Assembly: GCA_002482415.1 (NCBI GenBank)
Contig: DLFY01000166.1
Coordinates: 7,556 to 22,869, forward strand
DNA length: 15,314 nucleotides
Direction of reading: 5' to 3'
Source: Phycisphaerales bacterium UBA7708
GTDB lineage: Bacteria; Planctomycetota; Phycisphaerae; Sedimentisphaerales; Anaerohalosphaeraceae
The notes under the pieces were generated by a model. It was not told where the DNA came from, made no database searches, and saw only the letters and a program-made list of their open reading frames with translations. A program made the translations under genes and the position numbers. Below, one piece after another: positions 1-8,667 of this stretch; position 1 is the stretch's first letter, and every line of letters begins with the position of its first letter.

Positions 1-1925
1 GCAATGTCTTAAATTTCAACGGTGCAAATGGAAGTTATATTCGGGTTGCGCACAGCCCCTCTCTTGATAATATTACTGGCGCAATAACCATTGCGATGTG
101 GCTGAATACGAGTAATACGTCAACCCGTCAGATTATCGAAAAAGGTGGGACCAGCGGATCCGCATGGTACACCACGCCATGGGGCATTCGTCTGGAGACA
201 GATCGCCGTCTTCATCTGCATTGGGGTAATGTTGCAACGCTTTACTCCACGGCACTTCCGCTCAGTGCATGGGCGCATGTTGCGATGACGTATGATTCCA
301 GCCTTGCAGCAAATCAGGCTAAGTTTTATATCAATGGCGTACTGGACACGCAGGCCAACTGGACCACAATGCCAAGTACCAATACGAATGATTTGTTCAT
401 CGGCACCGACTTCTATAATAACACTTCACGATGGGCTTATATTGGCATGATAGATGATGTTCAGATTTTCAACACGGCTCTGAGTGAATCGGAAATCGCC
501 GGCGTAATGACCGGTCAGGGAGTCCGGAATATCAATCCCAAAAGCGGAGCGACTCGCGTGCCCGTTGATCAGGTTCTTTCCTGGGATCCCCCTGCACCGG
601 AATCGCTAGAACCCAATTTTGTCGTTACTGGATATGATGTCTATTTTGATCCCAATGAGACCAAAGTGAAAAACGGAGATAGCTCTGTCAAAGTTGCATC
701 TGTTCAGGCATCAACATCGTATGATCCATTTGGGGTTGGCGATATGGCTTACCTGAAGACATACTTCTGGCGTGTTGATGTTATTGGCAAGTTTGATTAC
801 AGCACGGAACCGAATGCTCTGGAAGGCGGCGTTTATTCCTTTACGACAATGTCGCTGGCTCCGGAAATTACCAGCCAGCCGGTTAATCAGGTACGAGGAT
901 TGGCCAATGGCAAACTGGATGCAGTGCTAGCCGTAACCGTGCTGAATGCAACGCATTATCAATGGTACAAGAATAATAGTTTAATTTTGGGCGCTACAGA
1001 GCCGACACTGACAATCAGCGGTGTTCAGCAGAGCGATGAAGGGCAGTATTATTGCGTGGCGTCCAATACCGACAGTCCCACAACCATTACATCCAATACC
1101 GTATGGGTGGAGTATGCCCGCCAGACAGGTCAATGGGCATTTGAAAATGACTATACGGACTCCATTGGCGGTTATGATGGGACTGTCGCAGATGTGGATT
1201 CGACCCCAGGATTTGATACGGGTAGAATCGGCTCGCAGGCTCTGATGCTGGATGGGATCAATGATTATCTGATTCTGCCCCCAGCGGCTCTGCCGAAAGC
1301 CGGCACCGAGATGACATTTGCCTTCTGGGCTAAAAATAATACGTCAACGGTGGGAACGGTAACACTCTATGCCTATGCCGAAGCGGCTCCAGGCAATCGC
1401 TTGGTCAACATTCATACCCCCTGGAGCAACAACAATGTCTACTTGGATGTTACCAATACCGACGCGGGAACAGCCTATGACCGAGTCGGCGTGGGTAATG
1501 CTGTAGTGTCCACCGGTGATCCCTATTGGATTTACTGGGTCTTTACCAAAGACAGTGAAACCGGTGTCATGCGCATTTACCGAAATGGTGTGCAGATTGG
1601 CCAGGCAACCGGCCAGACTCGCCGTCAGTATGGTGTTGACCACATCCAGCTTGGTGCTAATCGAGATGCCAACAATGTTATCGGCCAGTTCTTCAACGGA
1701 TTGATTGACGACCTGCGGATTTATAATTATGCGGTGGATGAGGTGGAAGCGGCCTACCTGTATTATGATGCGGTCGGTGAAAAGGTGTGTATCAATTCAA
1801 CAGACCCTGTACTCGTGAAATATGATTTCAACCAGAACTGCAAGATTGACCTTGGAGATTTTGCTGAACTGGCGGCCAACTGGCTGGCCTGCCAGCAGGT
1901 TCCCAATTGTGTTGAACGTCCGTAA
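1..1925 (+). CDS. Multidomain secreted LamG/Ig/dockerin-like protein, 5' truncated by window edge
   Basis: The reading frame is open from the first complete codon (position 3) to the TAA at 1923-1925, about 640 residues, so the ATG at 96 is internal and the true start lies upstream. Module order in visible residues: a LamG (concanavalin-like jelly-roll) domain at about 1-170 whose first strands are already cut off; an FN3-like module at about 178-282 with the GYDVYFDP and YFWRVD motifs; an Ig-like module at about 286-371 with QWYKN and YYCVASN, the usual W and C landmarks; a second LamG at about 376-590 ending FNGLIDDLRIYNYAVD; and a 45-residue tail at 596-640. The tail carries one EF-hand-like loop, DFNQNCKIDLGD, followed by ELAANWL, as in a single dockerin repeat. 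No catalytic residues are recognisable. A role in glycan binding, adhesion or surface display is inferred. It is a paralogue of the next gene. Confidence 0.85.
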   Translation, partial: NVLNFNGANGSYIRVAHSPSLDNITGAITIAMWLNTSNTSTRQIIEKGGTSGSAWYTTPWGIRLETDRRLHLHWGNVATLYSTALPLSAWAHVAMTYDSSLAANQAKFYINGVLDTQANWTTMPSTNTNDLFIGTDFYNNTSRWAYIGMIDDVQIFNTALSESEIAGVMTGQGVRNINPKSGATRVPVDQVLSWDPPAPESLEPNFVVTGYDVYFDPNETKVKNGDSSVKVASVQASTSYDPFGVGDMAYLKTYFWRVDVIGKFDYSTEPNALEGGVYSFTTMSLAPEITSQPVNQVRGLANGKLDAVLAVTVLNATHYQWYKNNSLILGATEPTLTISGVQQSDEGQYYCVASNTDSPTTITSNTVWVEYARQTGQWAFENDYTDSIGGYDGTVADVDSTPGFDTGRIGSQALMLDGINDYLILPPAALPKAGTEMTFAFWAKNNTSTVGTVTLYAYAEAAPGNRLVNIHTPWSNNNVYLDVTNTDAGTAYDRVGVGNAVVSTGDPYWIYWVFTKDSETGVMRIYRNGVQIGQATGQTRRQYGVDHIQLGANRDANNVIGQFFNGLIDDLRIYNYAVDEVEAAYLYYDAVGEKVCINSTDPVLVKYDFNQNCKIDLGDFAELAANWLACQQVPNCVERP

Positions 1926-1974
1926 TCCGTGATTCGACTCGAGGGAATTCTAACACAATAAATACATAAGCATG

Positions 1975-1980
1975 AAAGGG
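1975..1980 (+). promoter_or_regulatory. Ribosome binding site deciding the start at 1988
   Basis: AAAGGG sits 7 nt before the ATG at 1988. A GTG at 1985 is in the same frame but would leave only 4 nt, so the ATG is preferred. Confidence 0.6.
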
Positions 1981-1987
1981 TATAGTG

Positions 1988-4213
1988 ATGAAAAAGATAA
2001 TACTTAAAAGCTGGTTTATCATTTTGATTTTGGTCATGGCTGAATTCCGTGTACAGGGGGAATTGCTGCAGGTGGAAAACTTTGACACCCAGGTCAATCA
2101 TATTGACAACAAGCCGGCATCCGGAGTTTTGGGCGGCTTTTGGGATACCCAGTCCAATGGAACCGGAAATGTAAATCTTGAAACACAAAATGGAAGCATG
2201 ATCGTCCGATTTATGACGACGACTGCAGGCGATGGACGAGGAATTGCTTTTGCCGGGATTACAAATCCGATTGAAAACACGGAAAAAGGGCTTGTCTTTT
2301 TCCGTTTTTATATTCGTGCCGGGCAGGTTGCAGATACGTTCATCGGATTGCATCCATTGATTGCCACGGCAGGTACGGATGATTTCCTGGGCAGTGCGCA
2401 AAACAATAATCCAGCCAATTATATTGCTGCAGGATTTCATGTCATCGATGATGGATCCTCCATGAGCCTTGTCAGAGCCACTGCGGATGCTGCTGTTATT
2501 GCGGCAGGTTTGTCCCGTGCACAGTGGTATAACTGCTGGATTGAGGCAGACAATGCTGCCGACACATTCGATTTGTATATCAGTACCGCAACAGGACCTG
2601 CCGGGCCGGCAACACTGCCGGCACTTACTGATAAAGTCGGGGAAGATTTGCCTTTCGTCACGGCAACCGATAATCCGCTGACTGGAGTCCTGTTTGTGTG
2701 TCCAACCCGCTCCAACCAGTCTGCAAGAACCTATATTGATGAAATTTATTGGGATGGAGATCGAGGACTGGCATCTCTTATTGCCCAGGATCCGTCCCCG
2801 GCCAATAACGCCATCAATATTGCGGTGGATACAAATCTTTCGTGGGTAGCTCCGGATGACCCCACGATTGCTGAAATACAATCTTACGATGTCTATATGG
2901 ATCCCAATCAGACAAAAGTTATTAATCGAGATCCCTCAGTACTGAAAAGTGCCGCTCAGCCAGGAACAAGTTATGATCCGATATCGAACCTGGCATTTGA
3001 TCAGACCTATTACTGGTGTGTGGATACAACGGTCTTGTTGACCCCAGAAGCTGATCCCAATCAAATCCCGGTAGTCGAAGCAGGTTCCGCATGGTCGTTC
3101 ACGACCAGAACGCCTGCTCCTGAGATCGTTGAACATCCTGTTAATGTTCTGATTGCTGCCGGTCAGCCTGCAACGTTTAGGGTTCTTGTCAGCAGCCCGC
3201 ACGCTCCTGAAACATACCAATGGTACTCTTCGTCCGATCCGGCCAATAATACCCCTGCAGATGATGTGCAGATTGGCGGAGCAGTGACGAATGCCTATGA
3301 CATCCCGTTATCCACCACGGCAGATGAAAAGTATTATTACTGCAAAGTATCCAATGTCTATAATGGGAAAACCAGTACGGTCTATTCCAATACAGCGGCA
3401 TTGGGAATCAAGCGGAAAGTGGCCCAGTGGATACTGGATAACCTGGTTGGCGGGCAATATGAAGACAGCAGCGGGGAAGGACATCATGCCGATCCCAATG
3501 GAAGTCCGGTCTTTGTTGCCGGTGTTAATCCTGCACTCACAAATAATAGTGTACAGATTGATGCATCCGGTGGCTGGGCAAGTGCGGGGACATGGAATCC
3601 GTCTCAGTATTCCGGACAATTGACGCTTTCGCTGTGGGTCAAATGGGCCGGCCAGCCAACGACTCCCGTGTATCAGGGATTGATCGGCAAACGGAATGTG
3701 TATGCCAGCAATATGATGTGGCAGTTGGAAATCGGCAATAACGCCGCCAGCATCCTGACGTTCAAGAGCAACATAAATGGGGTTACGTCGCCGATCTTGC
3801 CGGTGGACGAATGGGAACAGGTGGTTGTTGCCTACGATGGGACCACGGCGACCATCTACCGCAACGGAACGTATGCCAACAGCGGTCCGGTAACATTAAA
3901 TGATGGCGTGGCTGCAAACATGATGATCGGTGCGGTAGGGCAGGATCCAGGCCTGACAGCACCAACATCCATCATGAACGGTCAGTTGGATGACATCAAG
4001 ATTTATAACTATGCGTTAGATCCGGTGACAATTGCGTATTCCTTCACCGATATCGATCCGCTCGGCAGGACAGCTTGTATTAATCCCAATGATCCTGTCC
4101 TTGTCAAGTATGATCTGGATGGCAATTGCGAAGTGGGTCTGAGCGACCTGGTTGATCTGGCCAGCCATTGGCTGACAGGTCAATTAGTACCGGATGTGGT
4201 TGATCGTCCGTAA
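1988..4213 (+). CDS. Secreted LamG/FN3/Ig multidomain protein with dockerin-like tail
   Basis: This is a 741-residue protein starting at ATG 1988. Residues 1-24 form a signal peptide (KK, then WFIILILVMA, probable cleavage after VQG). Residues about 25-260 form a beta-rich module ending in YIDEIYWDGDRGL that I cannot assign to a family; it resembles a concanavalin-like sandwich. Then come an FN3-like module at about 265-375 (SYDVYMDPNQTKV, TYYWCVDT), an Ig-like module at about 378-473 (YQWYSS, YYYCKVSN), a LamG domain at about 478-685 (LTLSLWVKW, MNGQLDDIKIYNYALD) and a dockerin-like tail at 697-741 with the loop DLDGNCEVGLSD. From FN3 to the C-terminus the order matches the preceding gene, 62 nt upstream, so the two probably arose by tandem duplication with a different N-terminal half. 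No active-site motif is seen. A binding or surface role is inferred. Confidence 0.88.
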   Translation: MKKIILKSWFIILILVMAEFRVQGELLQVENFDTQVNHIDNKPASGVLGGFWDTQSNGTGNVNLETQNGSMIVRFMTTTAGDGRGIAFAGITNPIENTEKGLVFFRFYIRAGQVADTFIGLHPLIATAGTDDFLGSAQNNNPANYIAAGFHVIDDGSSMSLVRATADAAVIAAGLSRAQWYNCWIEADNAADTFDLYISTATGPAGPATLPALTDKVGEDLPFVTATDNPLTGVLFVCPTRSNQSARTYIDEIYWDGDRGLASLIAQDPSPANNAINIAVDTNLSWVAPDDPTIAEIQSYDVYMDPNQTKVINRDPSVLKSAAQPGTSYDPISNLAFDQTYYWCVDTTVLLTPEADPNQIPVVEAGSAWSFTTRTPAPEIVEHPVNVLIAAGQPATFRVLVSSPHAPETYQWYSSSDPANNTPADDVQIGGAVTNAYDIPLSTTADEKYYYCKVSNVYNGKTSTVYSNTAALGIKRKVAQWILDNLVGGQYEDSSGEGHHADPNGSPVFVAGVNPALTNNSVQIDASGGWASAGTWNPSQYSGQLTLSLWVKWAGQPTTPVYQGLIGKRNVYASNMMWQLEIGNNAASILTFKSNINGVTSPILPVDEWEQVVVAYDGTTATIYRNGTYANSGPVTLNDGVAANMMIGAVGQDPGLTAPTSIMNGQLDDIKIYNYALDPVTIAYSFTDIDPLGRTACINPNDPVLVKYDLDGNCEVGLSDLVDLASHWLTGQLVPDVVDRP

Positions 4214-4227
4214 TATGTCATTTCGAG

Positions 4228-4258
4228 CAGGAGGGCGCTGATGTTGGGCGCTCTCCTG
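4228..4258 (+). terminator. Strong stem-loop, possible terminator or processing site
   Basis: CAGGAGGGCGC (4228-4238) pairs with GCGCTCTCCTG (4248-4258): 11 pairs including one G-U, with a 9-nt loop. It lies 15 nt after the stop of the LamG gene. No T run follows, so it is not a classical intrinsic terminator. It could equally be an RNA-processing or stability element that separates the LamG genes from the enzyme genes. Confidence 0.45.
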
Positions 4259-4338
4259 TGAATAGTGAAACACCGATATAAGTATCGCGGGGCAAGTACC
4301 GGGATTCTTTATATGAACAGACTTCAGAGGATGATAGA

Positions 4339-7164
4339 GTGAATATGGCTGTGATACGCTTGGGTACTCTGAACAGACGCATTGCATGGATATCTCTGTT
4401 CTTGTTTTTATGGGGGAGGACGATTCATGGAGCAGAGAGTACTCTGGCATATTTTGGAGCCGACAATCGATTAATCTATGGCTTTTACGTCAACCAGGGA
4501 GAAACCGATGCCGTAAACCGGCTGCCGGATTTTTCCACCTGTGGATATCGAAGCGGGGGCGTGGCTATTCCCGAGATCCCGGTGGTACAGACTCTTGAAC
4601 CTCAGGAGGGGGATGATACTCAACGGATTCAGGCCGCAATCAATAGCGTGTCCATTCTGCCCCTGAATGCCAATGGCTTTCGCGGGACATTGCTGCTCAA
4701 GGCGGGGCGGTATCAGGTATCCAGCACACTTCGTATTGCAGCCGAAGGTGTCGTCCTGCGGGGTGAAGGGCAGGATGTGCTGGGGACAATACTGGAGGCA
4801 GTAACGCCATCAGACTATGATGTAATAGCTGTAGGTACCGGCAGCGCCAGTTACAGTGCACAAAGCGGAACCACGCGTTTGATTACTTCCTCATACGTCC
4901 CGGCCGGAGCAGTCAGTTTTGAGGTGGAAAATGCTTCAGGATTTGCTGTGGGGGATACCATTATTGTTCAGCGAACACCCAACCAGGCCTGGATTGATGA
5001 ATTAGCTATGGCTCAATGGGGCTGGACGCCCCAAGGATATGTTGTTGAGTATGAACGTATCATTACAGCAATCTCGGGAAATAAAATTACCGTGGATGTG
5101 CCTATGGTTGATATCATTCAGAAAAAAAATGGCGGAGGAAAAATCTTCAAACCCAATCCAATCCCGCGAATTCGTCACTGCGGCATCGAAAATCTTCGCC
5201 TGGAATCCTGTTATGCCGGTGATACCGATGAAAGCCATTCATGGGATGCCATCCGCATTGTGTATGCTCAGGACTGTTGGGTACGCGGGGTTACAGCCCG
5301 GTATTTTGCATATTCCTGTGTTAATACGGGGGCTTATGCTAAATATATCACGGTTGAGGACTGTGCCTTTCTTGATCCCAAATCCGTTATAACCGGAGGG
5401 CGTCGGTATTCATTTAATATCGAGAGCACTGCAACTCGCATTCTTGTCCAGCGTTGTTATTCTCACGAGTCTCGGCATGATTTTGTTCTGGGATCAAAAA
5501 CACGCGGACCAAATGCCTTTGTGGATTGTTATGCGGATCGGTCCCATGCCGACAGCGGGCCGCATCACCGCTGGTCCACCGGAACCTTGTTTGACAATGT
5601 GTATTCCAGTAATTCCATTGCTGTGGAAAATCGTGAAGACAGTGGTTCCGGACATGGGTGGTCGGGTGCACAAATGGTTTTCTGGAATTGCCAGACTGCC
5701 AATCAGAAATGTGATGCACCCCAAGGTGCCATGAATTTTGCCATTGGTTCTGTTGCGAACAAAAAGGAAGGTTCGTGGGCTCCCGAAGAACCTTTCGGCT
5801 GGTGGGAATCGCATGGGCAAATGGTAACGCCGCGAAGCCTGTATTTCCAGCAATTGATTGACCGGCTGGGACAGGCCGCATATCAAAATGTGACATTGCC
5901 TCAGCAGCGGGAAGGGCGAATCTGGAATGAAATACAAAACTGGGCCGGCAAAGACCGTTTCCAGCCGGCTCCGATACGGCCCGATAGCCCTAGGGACCGA
6001 CCTCTGGAAGAAGGCGACCCGGTTGTTTTCGAAATTGTACCTGTCGATGCTGATAATATCCTTGAATACCAGTGGCATGAAGTATCAGGGGATACTTACT
6101 CCAGAATCGGCAAGAATAGCCCGCTATTGGTTCTTTCAGATACCCAGCCTTCGGATTACGGCAGGACATTTTTCTGTCGTGTCGTGACGCAAAAAGGGCC
6201 ATATTGGTCGCCGAAAGCTCGAATTGCTGCAATTACCGGAACCACGAATATCGCAGCCGGAAAACCAGCAACTGCCAGCAGTATTTATGGTGGCAGTTAT
6301 ACGCCTGATAAGGCGGTTGATAATACGTATAATACATTCTGGAATAGTGCGGCTGATGATACCTGCCCATGGTTGCGACTGGACTTACAGAATAATGCAT
6401 CTGTTGGCAGCGTTACTTTTATCAATCGGGCTACGCCAAACTCTTCTTTGCTGGCTCGGCTCAGTGATTTGCAGGTTGAGGTGGTGGACGCTTCCGGGGC
6501 TGTCCGTTTTACTTCTCCTCTGATTAATCCTGCCAACGTGGAAGCCGTCGAAACACTCGGATCGAATGGAGCGCTGCTATACCCTTTTCTAATGCCTGTA
6601 TCCGGCCGATACCTTTGCATCTCGAAACTGACCGGCATCGGGCAAAGCTATTCGGATATACAGACAAATATTGCCGAGATACAGGTATTTGAGGCCTTGC
6701 CGCTTCCCGCTGCTCCGAAGAATTTGGCAGCCGTTGCGGGAGACGGAATAATCATGCTTCATTGGATAGATAATGCCGAGTCGGATTTTTCACATTATAT
6801 TGTCTATCGCTCAACAATACCTGAAACCGGCTATATGCGAATTGCCGAAGGTCTGACTGAAAGCACTTATGTGGATACCGATGGGCTGGATTTGCAGACC
6901 CGTTATTATTATAAAGTCCGAGCCGAAAATATCGGCGGTCATTTATCCGGTTTTTCCGATGAGCAAACTGCAATGCTCAGATTAAATGCCGACCTGAACG
7001 GTGATGGCAACATTGATTTATTGGATTTTAATATCTTGAGCGGACAGTGGCTATCCGGAGGGTTCATTCCACTCTCGGCCGACATTGCCCCTGATGGCGG
7101 TGACGATCGGGTGGACTTAAATGACCTTTGGATTCTGATACAGCAGTGGGGACAATGGCAATGA
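4339..7164 (+). CDS. Secreted right-handed beta-helix protein (pectate-lyase-like) with Ig, F5/8-C, FN3 and dockerin modules
   Basis: This is a 941-residue protein. GTG 4339 is chosen because GAGG (4327-4330) is 8 nt upstream; ATG 4345 in the same frame is the alternative. A signal peptide (RLNRR, then IAWISLFLFLW) probably ends near IHG-AES, about residue 31. Residues about 62-520 resemble the pectate-lyase/rhamnogalacturonase-type beta-helix superfamily: GGVAIPEIPV, GDDTQRIQAAI, GFRGTLLLKAGRYQVSSTL and VVLRGEGQ form the first coils, and later coils carry RHDFVLGSKTRGPNAF and GPHHRWSTGTLFDNV. The polar HHRW stretch at 409-412 is a candidate active or binding site. Residues about 556-630 look Ig-like. 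About 636-785 is an F5/8-C/F-type-lectin-like carbohydrate-binding module (NIAAGKPATASS, WLRLDL, INR). About 790-880 is FN3, and 884-940 a dockerin with the loop DLNGDGNIDLLD and a second, degenerate repeat. Lyase activity is possible but unproven; no CAZy family can be assigned by eye. Confidence 0.85.
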   Translation: MNMAVIRLGTLNRRIAWISLFLFLWGRTIHGAESTLAYFGADNRLIYGFYVNQGETDAVNRLPDFSTCGYRSGGVAIPEIPVVQTLEPQEGDDTQRIQAAINSVSILPLNANGFRGTLLLKAGRYQVSSTLRIAAEGVVLRGEGQDVLGTILEAVTPSDYDVIAVGTGSASYSAQSGTTRLITSSYVPAGAVSFEVENASGFAVGDTIIVQRTPNQAWIDELAMAQWGWTPQGYVVEYERIITAISGNKITVDVPMVDIIQKKNGGGKIFKPNPIPRIRHCGIENLRLESCYAGDTDESHSWDAIRIVYAQDCWVRGVTARYFAYSCVNTGAYAKYITVEDCAFLDPKSVITGGRRYSFNIESTATRILVQRCYSHESRHDFVLGSKTRGPNAFVDCYADRSHADSGPHHRWSTGTLFDNVYSSNSIAVENREDSGSGHGWSGAQMVFWNCQTANQKCDAPQGAMNFAIGSVANKKEGSWAPEEPFGWWESHGQMVTPRSLYFQQLIDRLGQAAYQNVTLPQQREGRIWNEIQNWAGKDRFQPAPIRPDSPRDRPLEEGDPVVFEIVPVDADNILEYQWHEVSGDTYSRIGKNSPLLVLSDTQPSDYGRTFFCRVVTQKGPYWSPKARIAAITGTTNIAAGKPATASSIYGGSYTPDKAVDNTYNTFWNSAADDTCPWLRLDLQNNASVGSVTFINRATPNSSLLARLSDLQVEVVDASGAVRFTSPLINPANVEAVETLGSNGALLYPFLMPVSGRYLCISKLTGIGQSYSDIQTNIAEIQVFEALPLPAAPKNLAAVAGDGIIMLHWIDNAESDFSHYIVYRSTIPETGYMRIAEGLTESTYVDTDGLDLQTRYYYKVRAENIGGHLSGFSDEQTAMLRLNADLNGDGNIDLLDFNILSGQWLSGGFIPLSADIAPDGGDDRVDLNDLWILIQQWGQWQ

Positions 7165-7195
7165 CGTCTAATTTTTCGAATATTTGACTATAAAT

Positions 7196-7199
7196 GGAG
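7196..7199 (+). promoter_or_regulatory. Ribosome binding site deciding the PL6 start
   Basis: GGAG lies 8 nt before ATG 7208. An in-frame TTG at 7184 gives a longer protein but has no such site and would place eight extra residues before a normal signal peptide. Confidence 0.55.
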
Positions 7200-7207
7200 C
7201 AGAAAGA

Positions 7208-8617
7208 ATGAATATCTTTCAAAATCGTTATATTGTATTTGCAGGGATAGCAGCCATTTGGATTGGTTTGGCAAGTGCTGCAACACTGCATGTTGACTCC
7301 CTTTTAACTCTGCAATCAGCCATTGATACTGCCTCTCCCGGTGATCGCATTATTGTGGCAGATGGAATTTATACAACCACAAATCCCATTCGTATAAGGC
7401 GGGCCGGAACAGAGGACAAACCGATTATCGTGGAGGCGACGACGGTTGGTGGTGTGACCCTTGGGGGCACTCATGGCTTTAGCCTGGATAAGCCTGCTGC
7501 CTGTATTCACATTAAGGGCTTCCGATTTACACATGCCTCCGGGGGCAATACCATCAATTCCGGTGCTACCTTCTGTCAGTTCACACGCAACATTTTTGAA
7601 TGTTCGGGAAAGGGTTATTATCTGCTTGTGGCAGGCGATGATGCTCAAATCAGCTATAATGAATTTCGTACTAAAAACACGGTTGGCAATATGATCGATG
7701 TACGGGGCGAAGGCAACCAGGTCGCTCAGCGGGTCTGGATTCACCATAACTATTTTCACGATTTCACCAGTGCCGGGGCCAATGGGGCCGAAACCATCCG
7801 ATTTGGATTAAGCGGCCTGAGCATGTCCACAGGCAATGGGCTGATAGAACATAATCTGTTTGCCCGCTGTCGGGGTGAAAACGAGCTGATTTCCAATAAA
7901 TCCTGCGGCAATACATATCGATATAATACCTTCCTGGATTCGGCCGGTGCTCAGCTTACCCTGCGGCATGGCAATGACTGTCTGGCGTATGGCAATTATT
8001 TTCGCAATACCGATGGACTTCGTATCTATGGCGACCGTCATCGAATCTTCTCCAATTACTTTGAATCGAACACCAAAGGAATTGACATGGGCAACGGCGA
8101 TGGTGAAGTAATTGATGGGGCCGCCTTGACCTGCCACGACAGGCCGGATGATTGTGTTGTTGTATTTAATACATTTATAAATAATAAGGTACATTACCAG
8201 ATGGGCGGACGAAAGGACGGCCTTGGTGCCCGAAATATCACGGTGGCCAATAATATTATTCAGGGGGGTGGCATTATGGCTGCAATCAGCAAGACGGCAC
8301 CCTACACCGGAACATGGAGTGGTAATATTGGCTGGAACACCGAGGGTCAGGGAGATATGCCCCCTGAAGGATTTAAGGCCGTCGATCCGCTTCTGTCGGC
8401 CGATATCAATGGAATATATCATCTCCAATCCGGCAGTCCCGCCATAGCTTCGGCGATCGGGGCATATCCTTATGTCACTGTCGATATGGATGGACAACGG
8501 CGGGACGAACATCCTGATGTGGGTGCGGATGAGTATTCCAAATCGCCGTCGGTCATTAAAATTCTGACTGTAGTGGAAGTTGGTCCTTTTTGTAAACAAT
8601 CCGCGATTAATGGATAA
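7208..8617 (+). CDS. Polysaccharide lyase family 6 (alginate lyase / chondroitinase B type)
   Basis: This 469-residue exported enzyme has signal peptide MNIFQNRYIVFAGIAAIWIGLASA, then a mature start at ATLHVDS. The whole length reads as a PL6 parallel beta-helix: LQSAIDTASPGDRIIVADGIY in the first coils, then NGAETIRFG (192-200), GENELISNKS (223-232) and QLTLRHGN (249-256). By comparison with chondroitinase B, K231 is the expected catalytic base and R253 the acid, while N192, E224 and E226 match the calcium ligands; the E-to-K spacing agrees with the family. PL6 enzymes cleave 4-linked uronates by beta-elimination. Most bacterial members act on alginate (polymannuronate or MG blocks) and some on dermatan sulfate, and the sequence does not decide between them. 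Length is normal for the family, and the C-terminus (DVGADEYS, then LTVVEVGPF) is intact. It has no dockerin. The GH29 start lies 50 nt downstream. Confidence 0.9.
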   Translation: MNIFQNRYIVFAGIAAIWIGLASAATLHVDSLLTLQSAIDTASPGDRIIVADGIYTTTNPIRIRRAGTEDKPIIVEATTVGGVTLGGTHGFSLDKPAACIHIKGFRFTHASGGNTINSGATFCQFTRNIFECSGKGYYLLVAGDDAQISYNEFRTKNTVGNMIDVRGEGNQVAQRVWIHHNYFHDFTSAGANGAETIRFGLSGLSMSTGNGLIEHNLFARCRGENELISNKSCGNTYRYNTFLDSAGAQLTLRHGNDCLAYGNYFRNTDGLRIYGDRHRIFSNYFESNTKGIDMGNGDGEVIDGAALTCHDRPDDCVVVFNTFINNKVHYQMGGRKDGLGARNITVANNIIQGGGIMAAISKTAPYTGTWSGNIGWNTEGQGDMPPEGFKAVDPLLSADINGIYHLQSGSPAIASAIGAYPYVTVDMDGQRRDEHPDVGADEYSKSPSVIKILTVVEVGPFCKQSAING

Positions 8618-8653
8618 CATGAAATAAGTGAATAAAAACGTCCCTACCCTGAC

Positions 8654-8661
8654 AGGAAAGG
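8654..8661 (+). promoter_or_regulatory. Ribosome binding site of the fucosidase gene
   Basis: AGGAAAGG lies 6 nt before ATG 8668, the clearest Shine-Dalgarno site in the window. Confidence 0.65.
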
Positions 8662-8667
8662 CTGATT

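Noticed and set aside
1763..2881. 372-codon open frame on the minus strand
   Set aside because: It lies across the end of one LamG gene and the start of the next, has an unusual Cys- and Ser-rich composition, no signal or family motif and no ribosome binding site. It is an antisense shadow.
5494..6078. 194-codon and overlapping 160-codon minus-strand frames inside the beta-helix gene
   Set aside because: They are entirely antisense to a well-supported gene and show no recognisable domains.
7808..8620. 270-codon minus-strand frame opposite the PL6 gene
   Set aside because: The plus strand carries clear PL6 catalytic motifs throughout; the antisense translation resembles nothing.
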